From Paraclostridium ghonii (lineage in GTDB: Bacteria; Bacillota; Clostridia; Peptostreptococcales; Peptostreptococcaceae), in contig NZ_JAKEDR010000054.1 in the NCBI RefSeq assembly GCF_023653455.1, positions 1 through 17,967 of the forward strand: 17,967 nt of DNA, in the 5' to 3' direction. The notes below the pieces were generated by a model, which saw only the letters and a program-made list of their open reading frames with translations, was not told the DNA's origin and ran no database searches. Made by a program: the position numbers and the translations under genes. Positions 8,155-15,699 of this stretch are shown here, piece by piece (the first letter of the stretch is position 1; every line of letters starts with the position of its first letter).

Positions 8155-8745
8155 GTGAAACGCAAGTGGACGTTATTTTTAGTTATAATTATTAGCTTTA
8201 TGACGATATTTATAGGATGCGAAAAAAGCAAGTCCACAAAAGAAGAAGTATATAAAAATTTTCAAAATGATATATCAAAGATGAAGTACTATAAGTGCAA
8301 AGCTGATATAGAAGTCATAGGGAATAAAAAATCGCATAAATACTCTTTTTTACATGAATATAATGGTTCTGGAAATTTTAAATTAGTAGCATTAGAGCCA
8401 GATCATCTTAAGGGAAAAACTATAGAATACAAGCAAGATAAGATAATTGTAACCAATCCAGAAATCGAAGATAAACTGATTTTACCTAATGTAGGAAAAG
8501 ATAGCCAACATTTATTTATTGGAGATTTTGTAGAGAACTATCTGCAAGGGGAAGATGTAGAGATTGATATGAAGGGCAGGTATTTAAAGCTTACAGTATG
8601 CATACCTGGAAACACTAAATATTTCAACAAGCAGATACTTTATATAGACTCTAAAGATAACTATCCTGCTAAACTAGAGATATTAGATCAGGAAGGGAAT
8701 ACCAGATTTATAGTCAATTATTCTGATTTTAAATATAAGAAATAG
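8155..8745 (+). CDS. gerS: GerS/YdcC-like lipoprotein (LolA-like fold), probable spore germination factor
   Basis: A lipoprotein of 196 residues. It has a short Lys/Arg start, a hydrophobic segment (residues 7-20) and the lipobox FIGC with Cys22 as the lipid-modified residue. The mature part alternates beta-strand-like stretches as in LolA/outer-membrane-lipoprotein-sorting folds (HKYSFLHEYNGSGNFKL, LYIDSKDNYPAKLEILD). The next gene is alanine racemase, exactly as in the gerS-alr2 pair of C. difficile, where GerS partners the amidase CwlD for cortex muramic-delta-lactam formation. B. subtilis ydcC, a LolA-like gene expressed in the mother cell, sits at the same place. GTG 8155 follows AGGAGGT at 5 bases; the upstream ATG 8122 lies inside the CBS gene and would add residues before the signal. 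The gerS name rests largely on gene order. Confidence 0.7.
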   Translation: MKRKWTLFLVIIISFMTIFIGCEKSKSTKEEVYKNFQNDISKMKYYKCKADIEVIGNKKSHKYSFLHEYNGSGNFKLVALEPDHLKGKTIEYKQDKIIVTNPEIEDKLILPNVGKDSQHLFIGDFVENYLQGEDVEIDMKGRYLKLTVCIPGNTKYFNKQILYIDSKDNYPAKLEILDQEGNTRFIVNYSDFKYKK

Positions 8746-8759
8746 CAAGGAGATAAACA

Positions 8760-9923
8760 ATGAGTATAAACATAACAGCTCCTACATGGGCGGAGATAAA
8801 TCTAGATAACATGAGTAATAACCTAAAAAATATAAAAAAAATTTTAAAAGAAGATACTAAAATTTGTGGAGTAGTTAAGGCTAATGCATATAGTCATGGG
8901 GCAGTACAAATATCAAAATTTTTACAAAGAGAAAATGTAGATTATTTAGCAGTGTCTAGACTTGAAGAAGGTCTGGAACTTAGACAGAATAATATAGGGT
9001 TACCTATATTATGCTTAGGATATATACCAAATGAATATTTAGAAGAAGCTGTGATAAATGATATAAGTTTAACTATGTTTTCATATAAAACAGCTGAGTT
9101 TGTAAATAATATTGCAAAAAAACATTATAAAAAAGCTAAAATCCATATAAAAATAGATACAGGGATGAGTAGAATAGGATTTCAAGTAAATGATCACTAT
9201 ATAAATGAAATGATAAAAATAAACAAGCTTGAAAATATTTTTATAGAAGGTATATATACGCATTTTGCTACAGCTGATGAGAAAAACAAAGATTATACTT
9301 ATAGTCAAGTCTATAAATTTAATATAGTGGTTGAAAAATTACAAGCATTAGGCATTGAAATTCCAATAAAACATGTTTCTAATAGTGCGGCCATTATGGA
9401 ATGTAAAGATTTAAACTTTAACATGGTTAGATGTGGAATTATACTTTATGGGCATTATCCTTCGGATGAAGTAAATAAAGATATAATTGATTTAAAACCA
9501 GTTATGACATTAAAAACTAGAATTTCTCATATAAAGGAGCTAGACAAAGATATAGGTATAAGTTATGGACTTAAATATGTAACTAAGACTAAAGAAAAAA
9601 TAGCTACAATACCTATTGGATATGCTGATGGGTTTACAAGAATACAAAAAAATCCTAAAGTTTATATAAAGGGAGAAGAATTTAATGTTGTAGGAAGAAT
9701 ATGTATGGATCAATGCATGGTAAAAATAGATAAAGATATAGACATAAAAGTTGGCGATGAGGTTATAATATTTTCAGAGAGCGAAAATCAGTGTGTGGAA
9801 AAAATAGCTAAAAATTTAGGAACAATAAACTATGAAGTTTTATGTATGATTTCTAGAAGGGTTGAGCGTGTTTATATGGAAAGAAATGCAATTGTACAAA
9901 AAGATAATTATTTGGTAAAATGA
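8760..9923 (+). CDS. alr: Alanine racemase
   Basis: A PLP-dependent racemase, 387 residues, which interconverts L- and D-alanine for peptidoglycan precursors. The PLP lysine is Lys40 in VVKANAYSHG. The opposing catalytic tyrosine is Tyr269 in GISYGLKY, and TIPIGYADGFTR follows it as in the family. An N-terminal TIM barrel and a C-terminal beta domain of normal length are present. ATG 8760 is 14 bases after the gerS-like stop with AAGGAG upstream, so the two genes are very likely cotranscribed. In C. difficile, Alr2 next to gerS has been studied for effects on germination; whether this copy is housekeeping or spore-specific cannot be told from sequence. Confidence 0.95.
   Translation: MSINITAPTWAEINLDNMSNNLKNIKKILKEDTKICGVVKANAYSHGAVQISKFLQRENVDYLAVSRLEEGLELRQNNIGLPILCLGYIPNEYLEEAVINDISLTMFSYKTAEFVNNIAKKHYKKAKIHIKIDTGMSRIGFQVNDHYINEMIKINKLENIFIEGIYTHFATADEKNKDYTYSQVYKFNIVVEKLQALGIEIPIKHVSNSAAIMECKDLNFNMVRCGIILYGHYPSDEVNKDIIDLKPVMTLKTRISHIKELDKDIGISYGLKYVTKTKEKIATIPIGYADGFTRIQKNPKVYIKGEEFNVVGRICMDQCMVKIDKDIDIKVGDEVIIFSESENQCVEKIAKNLGTINYEVLCMISRRVERVYMERNAIVQKDNYLVK
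9892..9921 (+). promoter_or_regulatory. Weak candidate promoter for the toxin-antitoxin pair
   Basis: TTGTAC (9892-9897), 18 bases and TAAAAT (9916-9921) lie at the end of alr, 33 bases before the antitoxin start. It would give the ndoAI-ndoA pair its own transcript besides readthrough from alr. The match is only fair and could be chance in AT-rich DNA. Confidence 0.3.
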
Positions 9924-9954
9924 AGATAATAGTATACCCCTAGGAGGCGATTTT

Positions 9955-10239
9955 GTGCACAATATGAGCAAAGAAAAAATTGTGTTTACTTTACCTGATT
10001 CTTTGATTTCTGAAGTCGATCATATAGTACAGAAAGAGAATTCCAACAGAGAAGATTTTGCAAAAGCTGCTTTTCAATTCTACATTACACAAAAGAAAAA
10101 GTTTGACCTAAAAGAATCAATGATAAAAGGATACAAAGAAATGGGTCAAATTAATTTAACTTTAGCCGAGCTAGGAATGACAAATGAGGTATCTTCTGAT
10201 GATAACCTTGAAGGGACTATAGCTCAAGGTGAGTTCTAA
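9955..10239 (+). CDS. ndoAI: EndoAI-type ribbon-helix-helix antitoxin
   Basis: An antitoxin of 94 residues. The N-terminal ribbon-helix-helix region ([19 protein letters not shown], about residues 6-24, then [14 protein letters not shown]) binds DNA as a dimer. The charged C-terminal tail would wrap the toxin and block its RNA-cleaving groove. Such antitoxins usually repress their own operon. GTG 9955 is preferred, with AGGAGG (9942-9947) 7 bases upstream; ATG 9964 (Met4) would be 16 bases away. The coding region overlaps the toxin by 11 bases, the classic coupled arrangement. The position after alr matches B. subtilis alrA-ndoAI-ndoA. Confidence 0.92.
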   Translation: MHNMSKEKIVFTLPDSLISEVDHIVQKENSNREDFAKAAFQFYITQKKKFDLKESMIKGYKEMGQINLTLAELGMTNEVSSDDNLEGTIAQGEF

Positions 10240-10594
10240 CAATTTAGATATAAAGCGCGGACATTTATATTATGCCGATTTAAGCCCTGTAGTTGGATCA
10301 GAACAAGGTGGAATAAGACCTGTCCTAATCATTCAAAATGATATAGGTAATAAATACAGTCCAACTGTTATTGTTGCGGCCATAACTTCGCAAATTAATA
10401 AGGCTAAATTACCTACTCATATTGAAATAAGTTCAAATGAGTATGGGCTTAATAAAGATTCCGTTATTCTCTTAGAACAAATAAGAACCATAGACAAGAA
10501 AAGATTAAGAGAAAAAATAGGTTATCTAGATAAATGTATGATGGAAAAAGTAAACAATAGTTTACTTATAAGTTTAGGATTGTTTCAAATTTAA
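10229..10594 (+). CDS. ndoA: EndoA/MazF mRNA interferase toxin
   Basis: A ribosome-independent endoribonuclease of the MazF/PemK family, 121 residues. [19 protein letters not shown] and RPVLIIQND give the conserved beta core. Arg30 and Thr53 correspond to the catalytic Arg25 and Thr48 of B. subtilis EndoA, and [15 protein letters not shown] is the usual second motif. Relatives in B. subtilis and C. difficile cut at UACAU; the same preference is expected here but not visible. The start is GTG 10229, embedded in the antitoxin end, so the toxin is probably made only after antitoxin translation. A terminator follows within 4 bases. Confidence 0.95.
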   Translation: MSSNNLDIKRGHLYYADLSPVVGSEQGGIRPVLIIQNDIGNKYSPTVIVAAITSQINKAKLPTHIEISSNEYGLNKDSVILLEQIRTIDKKRLREKIGYLDKCMMEKVNNSLLISLGLFQI

Positions 10595-10597
10595 TTT

Positions 10598-10639
10598 AAA
10601 TTATTGGTGTATTGAATGGGTATATCAATAATTTTTTTT
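10598..10639 (+). terminator. Terminator after ndoA
   Basis: Bases 10598-10611 pair with 10621-10634 over 14 positions (two G-U pairs) around a 9-base loop, followed by a run of T. This ends the acpS-to-ndoA cluster. Confidence 0.8.
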
Positions 10640-10664
10640 GCATTTTTAAGCAAAAAAAATGCAA
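10638..10664. repeat. Inverted repeat between the ndoA terminator and the transketolase promoter
   Basis: TTGCATTTTT (10638-10647) and AAAAATGCAA (10655-10664) form a perfect 10-bp inverted repeat with a 7-base loop. It covers the place where a -35 box for the next promoter would lie, so a repressor or activator site is possible. It lacks a trailing T-run and is not an obvious terminator. Confidence 0.5.
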
Positions 10665-10668
10665 AAAG

Positions 10669-10677
10669 TGATATAAT
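10669..10677 (+). promoter_or_regulatory. Extended -10 promoter of the transketolase operon
   Basis: TGATATAAT is a perfect extended -10 element (TG, one base, TATAAT at 10672-10677). No recognisable -35 box is found 16-18 bases upstream, which fits extended -10 dependence. The resulting 5' leader would be about 75 bases with no clear riboswitch fold. Confidence 0.65.
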
Positions 10678-10758
10678 AATATGGAATTAGTATGGTACAA
10701 TTGCAAAGTACGTAATATAGAGTCAGTAGTTTTACTCACAAAACAAGGAGGTAATTAC

Positions 10759-11586
10759 ATGAGAGACCATAAAGTATTAAATGGGATTGCACGTAATATA
10801 AGAAAAGATATAGTTACCATGATACATAGTTCTAAATCTGGACATCCAGGAGGATCATTATCTGCAGTTGAAATATTAACATCACTTTACTTTGATGAAA
10901 TGAATGTAGATTCTAGAAATCCAAAGATGGATGATAGAGATAGATTTGTACTATCAAAAGGACACGCAGCTCCAGTTTTATATTCTACATTAGCACAAAA
11001 GGGTTATTTTGATAAGTCAGAATTAAATTCATTAAGAAAAATAGGAGCGATGTTACAAGGTCACCCAGATATGAAAGGAATTTCAGGGGTTGAGATGTCT
11101 ACAGGTTCTTTAGGACAAGGTTTTTCGGTAGCGTGTGGTATGGCAATGGCATCTAAGTTAGACAATGCGCCATGGAAAGTATATACATTACTTGGGGACG
11201 GAGAAATTCAAGAAGGTATAGTTTGGGAAGCAGCAATGAGTGCGGCTCACTATAAACTAGATAATTTAGTGGCATTTCTAGACTACAATGGATTACAAAT
11301 AGATGGAGAAGTTGAAAAAGTTATGAATATAGGTCCTGTAATGGATAAATTCAAAAGCTTTGGATGGAATGTAATTGAAATAGATGGACACGATTTTGAT
11401 CAAATATTTGCAGCTCTTGATATGGCTAAAGAAACAGTAGGAAAGCCTACTATGATAATAGCTAAGACTGTTAAGGGTAAAGGAGTTTCTTTCATGGAAA
11501 ATAATGCTGGATGGCATGGAACAGCTCCTAGCGATAGTGATTTAGAAAAAGCGTTACAAGAATTAGGAGGTTCGGATAATGAGTAA
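10759..11586 (+). CDS. Transketolase, N-terminal (thiamine diphosphate-binding) half
   Basis: Subunit of 275 residues holding the pyrophosphate-binding domain of a split transketolase (pentose phosphate pathway, transfer of two-carbon ketol units). The ThDP motif runs from GDG at 146-148 to Asn177, with Asp147 and Asn177 as Mg2+ ligands. [14 protein letters not shown] and [12 protein letters not shown] near the start carry the conserved His residues. ATG 10759 follows AAGGAGGT at 6 bases; the upstream in-frame ATG 10681 lies right at the transcription start and has no ribosome binding site. The end overlaps the C half by 8 bases, so the subunits are made in step. Split transketolases are common in clostridia and archaea. 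Confidence 0.93.
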   Translation: MRDHKVLNGIARNIRKDIVTMIHSSKSGHPGGSLSAVEILTSLYFDEMNVDSRNPKMDDRDRFVLSKGHAAPVLYSTLAQKGYFDKSELNSLRKIGAMLQGHPDMKGISGVEMSTGSLGQGFSVACGMAMASKLDNAPWKVYTLLGDGEIQEGIVWEAAMSAAHYKLDNLVAFLDYNGLQIDGEVEKVMNIGPVMDKFKSFGWNVIEIDGHDFDQIFAALDMAKETVGKPTMIIAKTVKGKGVSFMENNAGWHGTAPSDSDLEKALQELGGSDNE

Positions 11587-12514
11587 TATAGCAACTAGAG
11601 AAGCATATGGAAAAGCCTTAGTTAAATTAGGTCAAGTAAATGATAATGTGGTTGTTTTAGATGCAGATTTATCTAAATCTACAAAAACAAATGACTTTTT
11701 AAAAGCATTTCCTGATAGATTTTTTAATATGGGTATAGCAGAACAAAACTTAATAGGTGCAGCTTGCGGATTAGCAGCAGGTGGAAAGATACCTTTTGCA
11801 AGTAGTTTTGCTATGTTTGCAACAGGAAGAGGATTTGAAATAATAAGAAACTCTGCATGTTATCCTAAGTTAAATGTAAAAGTATGTGCTACACATGCAG
11901 GAATAACTGTAGGAGAAGATGGAGCATCTCATCAAAGTGTAGAAGATATAGCTATAATGAGATCTATACCTAATATGACTGTTATTGTTCCGGCTGATGG
12001 AGTTGAAACAGAACAAGTTATATTTGAAGTTGCTAAATATAATGGACCAGTATACGTAAGACTTGGTAGATCAGCAGTTCCAACTATATTTGATGAAAAG
12101 TATAAGTTTGAAATAGGCAAAGGTATAGTTGTAAGAGAAGGTAATGATGCTACTATAATAGCTTGTGGTATAATGGTTAATGAAGCTATAATGGCTCATG
12201 AACAATTAAAAACAGAAGGTATAAATGTTAGAGTTATAAATATGCCAACTATAAAGCCAATAGACAAAGAATTAATATTAAATGCAGCAAAAGAAACTAA
12301 AGTAATAGTTACAGCTGAAGAGCATAATATAATTGGTGGATTAGGATCTGCAGTTAGTGAAGTTGTTAGTGAAGAATGCCCTGTTATAGTTAAAAGAGTT
12401 GGTGTTAAAGATGTATTTGGACAATCAGGAACACCAAAAGAATTATTAGAAGCTTATGGATTAACTTCTAAAGAGATAGTTAATAGTGTAAAAGAAGCTA
12501 TAGATAAAAAATAA
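11579..12514 (+). CDS. Transketolase, C-terminal (pyrimidine-binding) half
   Basis: Partner of 311 residues for the preceding gene. The pyrimidine-binding domain contains [17 protein letters not shown] with the cofactor-activating Glu55. The C-terminal domain resembles the last domain of transketolase or DXS (about 185-311). The start ATG 11579 lies inside the end of the N half, and TTAGGAGG just upstream serves as its ribosome binding site. The combined length of 586 residues is somewhat shorter than single-chain transketolases, as usual for split versions. The active site forms between the two chains. A 22-bp terminator follows. Confidence 0.93.
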   Translation: MSNIATREAYGKALVKLGQVNDNVVVLDADLSKSTKTNDFLKAFPDRFFNMGIAEQNLIGAACGLAAGGKIPFASSFAMFATGRGFEIIRNSACYPKLNVKVCATHAGITVGEDGASHQSVEDIAIMRSIPNMTVIVPADGVETEQVIFEVAKYNGPVYVRLGRSAVPTIFDEKYKFEIGKGIVVREGNDATIIACGIMVNEAIMAHEQLKTEGINVRVINMPTIKPIDKELILNAAKETKVIVTAEEHNIIGGLGSAVSEVVSEECPVIVKRVGVKDVFGQSGTPKELLEAYGLTSKEIVNSVKEAIDKK

Positions 12515-12524
12515 ATTTATAATT

Positions 12525-12576
12525 AAAAAGCCATAAATATTAGATATTATATCTAATATTTATGGCTTTTTATTTT
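12525..12576 (+). terminator. Terminator of the transketolase operon
   Basis: A perfect 22-bp stem (12525-12546 with 12550-12571) has a TTA loop, A-run on the left arm and T-run on the right. Because the stem is flanked by A and T runs it should work in both directions. It is unusually long for a simple terminator. Confidence 0.92.
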
Positions 12577-12633
12577 GCTAAAAAATCTTCTATTATTAAA
12601 AACAAGCTCATATATTTATATGGGGGTGATTAA

Positions 12634-13059
12634 TTGAAAGTTAAATTTAATATTAGGAGTGTAATCTATGGAATAATAGTTTTAATTTTACTATTGGGAG
12701 GATTAGTTTTTATACCTAAAATGTTTATGGAAGATTCTAAACCTGTAGATTATATAATGCTTCAAAAAAATGAAATCCCAGAAAAGATACTTGATATGAT
12801 GGGGAAATATGCGGATGAAGAAAGAGCTCTAGCTGTGAAATTAGATGATAAAATATATGTAGTTGTAACTAGAGGTAAAGATGCTAACAACGGAATAGAG
12901 ATGAATTCTATAAAGATGACTAAAGAGGATGATAAAAAAGTAATGAAAGTTGAAGTTGTACATAAAAATAAAGAACAATCACATCCTTACATAGTTGTAG
13001 AAACTAATTTAAAAGATTTACCAGATAGAATTGAATTAAACTCAAAAGTAGAAAAATAA
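12634..13059 (+). CDS. Membrane-anchored small protein, possible PrcB-like domain
   Basis: A protein of 141 residues. A positively charged start is followed by a hydrophobic segment (about residues 10-28) with no signal peptidase site that I can see, so it is probably an N-terminally anchored outside-facing protein. The rest is hydrophilic and beta-rich; ALAVKLDDKIYVVVTRGKDANNGIEMNSI followed by VMKVEVVHK and PYIVVET is reminiscent of PrcB-type domains. That is a weak match by eye and could be wrong. The start is TTG 12634 with GGGGGTGAT just upstream. It is monocistronic, isolated by terminators on both sides. Function unknown. Confidence 0.7.
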   Translation: MKVKFNIRSVIYGIIVLILLLGGLVFIPKMFMEDSKPVDYIMLQKNEIPEKILDMMGKYADEERALAVKLDDKIYVVVTRGKDANNGIEMNSIKMTKEDDKKVMKVEVVHKNKEQSHPYIVVETNLKDLPDRIELNSKVEK

Positions 13060-13064
13060 TATGG

Positions 13065-13112
13065 AAGTTATAAACAATTAGTAATTAACTAATTGTTTAT
13101 AACTTTTTTATT
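13065..13112 (+). terminator. Terminator after the PrcB-like gene
   Basis: An 18-bp perfect stem (13065-13082 with 13088-13105) with loop AATTA is followed by a T-run. It starts 5 bases past the stop codon. Confidence 0.9.
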
Positions 13113-13125
13113 TAAAATTAAATTC

Positions 13126-13139
13126 AAACAATATTGTTT
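13126..13139. repeat. 14-bp palindrome upstream of the Lon-like gene
   Basis: AAACAATATTGTTT is a perfect palindrome 70 bases before the protease start. ATTGTTTATAA occurs here (13133-13143), in the preceding terminator (13092-13102) and inverted at 13068-13078. It could be an operator for the protease gene. No convincing -35/-10 pair is visible in 13113-13209. Confidence 0.4.
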
Positions 13140-13209
13140 ATAAGTAAAGTACATTATTTATATTATATAGGTAAAACTAAATATAAAATAAATGCTATGA
13201 GGTGAATGG

Positions 13210-15591
13210 ATGTTTAATTCAAATAAATTTAAATTGGATATTGAAAAATTGAAATGTACTTGTGATTTAGATAATATAAAGTTTGAATCTACAGAAGATA
13301 TAGAACCTGTTAGAGATATAGTTGGACAAGATAGGGCTGTCCAAGCTATAGAGTTTGGGCTAAATATGAAGCAAAAAGGTTATAACGTTTATGTTGCAGG
13401 AAGTAGCGGAACAGGAAGAAATAGCTATACAAATATGTTAATAAGCAATATAAAAAAGAATAATAAAAATATAAAAGACTGGGCATATGTGTATAATTTT
13501 AAAAATAATAATGAACCAATAGCTTTATCTTTTAAATGTGGACAAGGAAAAGTATTTAAAAAGGATATGGAAGATATAGTTGAAAAATTAAAGGTAGAAA
13601 TACCTAAAATTTTTAGTACTAAAGAATATGAGTATCACAATAGATTATTAATGACAGAACTTGAAAGTAACATTCAAAATATAATCGATAAGTTAAATGA
13701 AATTGCAAAGCCTAGAGGATTTAAATTTGAGGTTACAGAAAGAGGATTAATAAGTATTCCTATAAAAGATGATGGAAATATGTTAGGAGAAGAGGAAATT
13801 GGAAATTTAACTCCTCAAGAAATAAAAAATTTAAGAGAACAAGGTTTAAAATTAAATCAAGATAGCAAAGAGTATATTAATGAAATAAAGTTGTGTGAAG
13901 ATTTATATAAAGAAAAGTTAGATGAATTAGATAAAAATGTAGGTAAAAGTTTAGTTGGTTTTTATGAAAGATATTTAATAGATAGATATGGAGAATGTGA
14001 AAAAGTTAAAAGCTATATAAACGATTTATGTGGAGATATAGTGCAAAATATAAGTAAATTTAAATCTACTGGAGATGAAAATTCTCAAAATCCAATGGCT
14101 TTATTAGGGTTTATGGGACCTAAAAATGATGCTAAATTTTTTGTTAGATATGGAGTTAACCTATTAATTGATAATAGTGAGTGTACTGAATGTAGAGTTA
14201 TAAATGAAAATAACCCTACTTACTACAACTTAACAGGATCTATAGATTATAAAAATGAAATAGGATCACTAACTACGAGTTTTATGGAAATCAAACCAGG
14301 ATCATTACATAAAGCTAATGGAGGGTTTATAATAATAAATGCTAAAGATTTGATATCGAGTCCTTTTTCTTGGGAATGTCTAAAAAGATCTCTTAAAACA
14401 GGTAAGATATCGATAGAATCTTTAAATAAACAATTTGGATATTTAGTTACATCTAACTTAAAACCAGAACCAATTGAATTAGATATAAAAGTTGTTTTAA
14501 TAGGAGATAACTATATATATAACATAATGTACTCCTATGAAGAAGATTTTAGAAATTTATTTAAAATAATGGCTGATTTTGATATAGAAATAAATAAAAA
14601 TGAGGAAAATATTTATAAAATTATTAAGTTAATATCAAATCAATGCAAAGAACAAAATTTAAAACATTTTGATAGAAGTGCTATAGAAAGAATATTGGAG
14701 TATAGTGTTAGGATTAGTGATGATAAAGAAAAATTGACAGCTAAGTTCAACAAAATTGTAGACTTAATTTATGAATCTGAAGCTCTTAGTGATGAAGCAT
14801 CAAAATATGTAACTAAACAAGATGTAGAAAAAGCTATTAGCCAAAAACGATATAGAAATAATAAGTATGAAGAAAAGCTAAATGAAATGTTTAAGGATGG
14901 AACTTTGCTAATTGATATAGATGGAAATAAAATTGGTCAAATAAACGGACTGGCGGTAATGGGAACTGGTGAGTATAGCTTTGGTAAGCCTTCCAAAATA
15001 ACAGCATCAACTTATAAAGGAAGACGTGGAATTATAAATATAGAAAGAGAAATAAAGCAAAGTGGAAGTATACATGATAAAGGTGTTTTAATATTAACTG
15101 GATATTTAGGAGAAAGATATGGAAAAGAAAAACCTTTATCCATATCTACATCGATAACTTTTGAACAGAATTATTGTGGAGTTGATGGAGATAGTGCATC
15201 TAGTACTGAATTATATGCAGTTATATCCAGTATCTCTAAAATACCTATTAAGCAATATATAGCTGTAACTGGATCTGTAAGTCAAAAAGGAGAAATTCAA
15301 CCTATAGGTGGAATAAATGAAAAGATAGAAGGCTTCTTTGATGTATGCAAGATTAAAGGGTTAAATGGTAAACAAGGTGTAATGATGCCTATACAAAATG
15401 TAAAAAACTTAATGTTAAAAGATGAAGTTATAGAAGCTGTAAAAAACGGTGAGTTTAGTATATATGCAATATCTAATATAGAGGAAGGTTTAGAAATACT
15501 TACTGGAATGCCTATAGAGGAAATAGATAAAAAAGTTAATGATCAATTGGATATATACAGAAAAACCGATGATGAAAAAAAAGATAAGTAG
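13210..15591 (+). CDS. Lon-family protease, AAA_32/LonH type
   Basis: A protein of 793 residues. An N-terminal AAA+ region is interrupted by a long helical insertion (about residues 110-270), then comes a C-terminal Lon protease domain (about 565-775). The proteolytic dyad is Ser662 in GVDGDSASS and Lys705 in GGINEKIEGFF; the 43-residue spacing equals that of E. coli Lon (Ser679, Lys722). The nucleotide site is altered: Walker A reads GSSGTGRNS (64-72), with Arg70 for Lys, and the Walker B-like strand FIIINAKDL has Asn377 where an acid is expected. It lacks the N-terminal substrate domain of LonA and the membrane helices of LonB. Probably a soluble peptidase, perhaps stress-linked; substrates unknown. 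It is a single-gene unit. Confidence 0.88.
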   Translation: MFNSNKFKLDIEKLKCTCDLDNIKFESTEDIEPVRDIVGQDRAVQAIEFGLNMKQKGYNVYVAGSSGTGRNSYTNMLISNIKKNNKNIKDWAYVYNFKNNNEPIALSFKCGQGKVFKKDMEDIVEKLKVEIPKIFSTKEYEYHNRLLMTELESNIQNIIDKLNEIAKPRGFKFEVTERGLISIPIKDDGNMLGEEEIGNLTPQEIKNLREQGLKLNQDSKEYINEIKLCEDLYKEKLDELDKNVGKSLVGFYERYLIDRYGECEKVKSYINDLCGDIVQNISKFKSTGDENSQNPMALLGFMGPKNDAKFFVRYGVNLLIDNSECTECRVINENNPTYYNLTGSIDYKNEIGSLTTSFMEIKPGSLHKANGGFIIINAKDLISSPFSWECLKRSLKTGKISIESLNKQFGYLVTSNLKPEPIELDIKVVLIGDNYIYNIMYSYEEDFRNLFKIMADFDIEINKNEENIYKIIKLISNQCKEQNLKHFDRSAIERILEYSVRISDDKEKLTAKFNKIVDLIYESEALSDEASKYVTKQDVEKAISQKRYRNNKYEEKLNEMFKDGTLLIDIDGNKIGQINGLAVMGTGEYSFGKPSKITASTYKGRRGIINIEREIKQSGSIHDKGVLILTGYLGERYGKEKPLSISTSITFEQNYCGVDGDSASSTELYAVISSISKIPIKQYIAVTGSVSQKGEIQPIGGINEKIEGFFDVCKIKGLNGKQGVMMPIQNVKNLMLKDEVIEAVKNGEFSIYAISNIEEGLEILTGMPIEEIDKKVNDQLDIYRKTDDEKKDK

Positions 15592-15596
15592 TTATG

Positions 15597-15632
15597 TTAA
15601 ATAGAGTAAAGTTATAACTTTACTCTATTTAA
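15597..15632. terminator. Perfect 36-base palindrome after the Lon-like gene
   Basis: A 16-bp stem (15597-15612 with 15617-15632) around TATA begins 5 bases past the stop codon. The T-run is short, so it may act as a terminator in either direction between the convergent genes. Confidence 0.7.
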
Positions 15633-15647
15633 ATCTTTTAATCCTTA

Positions 15648-15690
15648 GGAAATTATATTTAATCCTGAACTGTGGATAAATATAATTTCC
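15648..15690. repeat. 17-bp hairpin with a consensus DnaA box in the convergent gap
   Basis: Arms 15648-15665 and 15674-15690 pair perfectly over 17 bp apart from one bulged A; the loop is TGAACTGT. TGTGGATAA (15671-15679) is the reverse complement of the DnaA box TTATCCACA and runs from loop into right arm. There is no T-run after it. It could be a protein site, a structured RNA segment or a small repeat element. Confidence 0.6.
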
Positions 15691-15699
15691 AACTCATAA

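Noticed and set aside
10681..10758. Upstream ATG extension of the transketolase N half
   Set aside because: It begins 4 bases after the -10 box, so it would lie at or before the transcript start; the ATG at 10759 has a perfect ribosome binding site and matches where the family begins.
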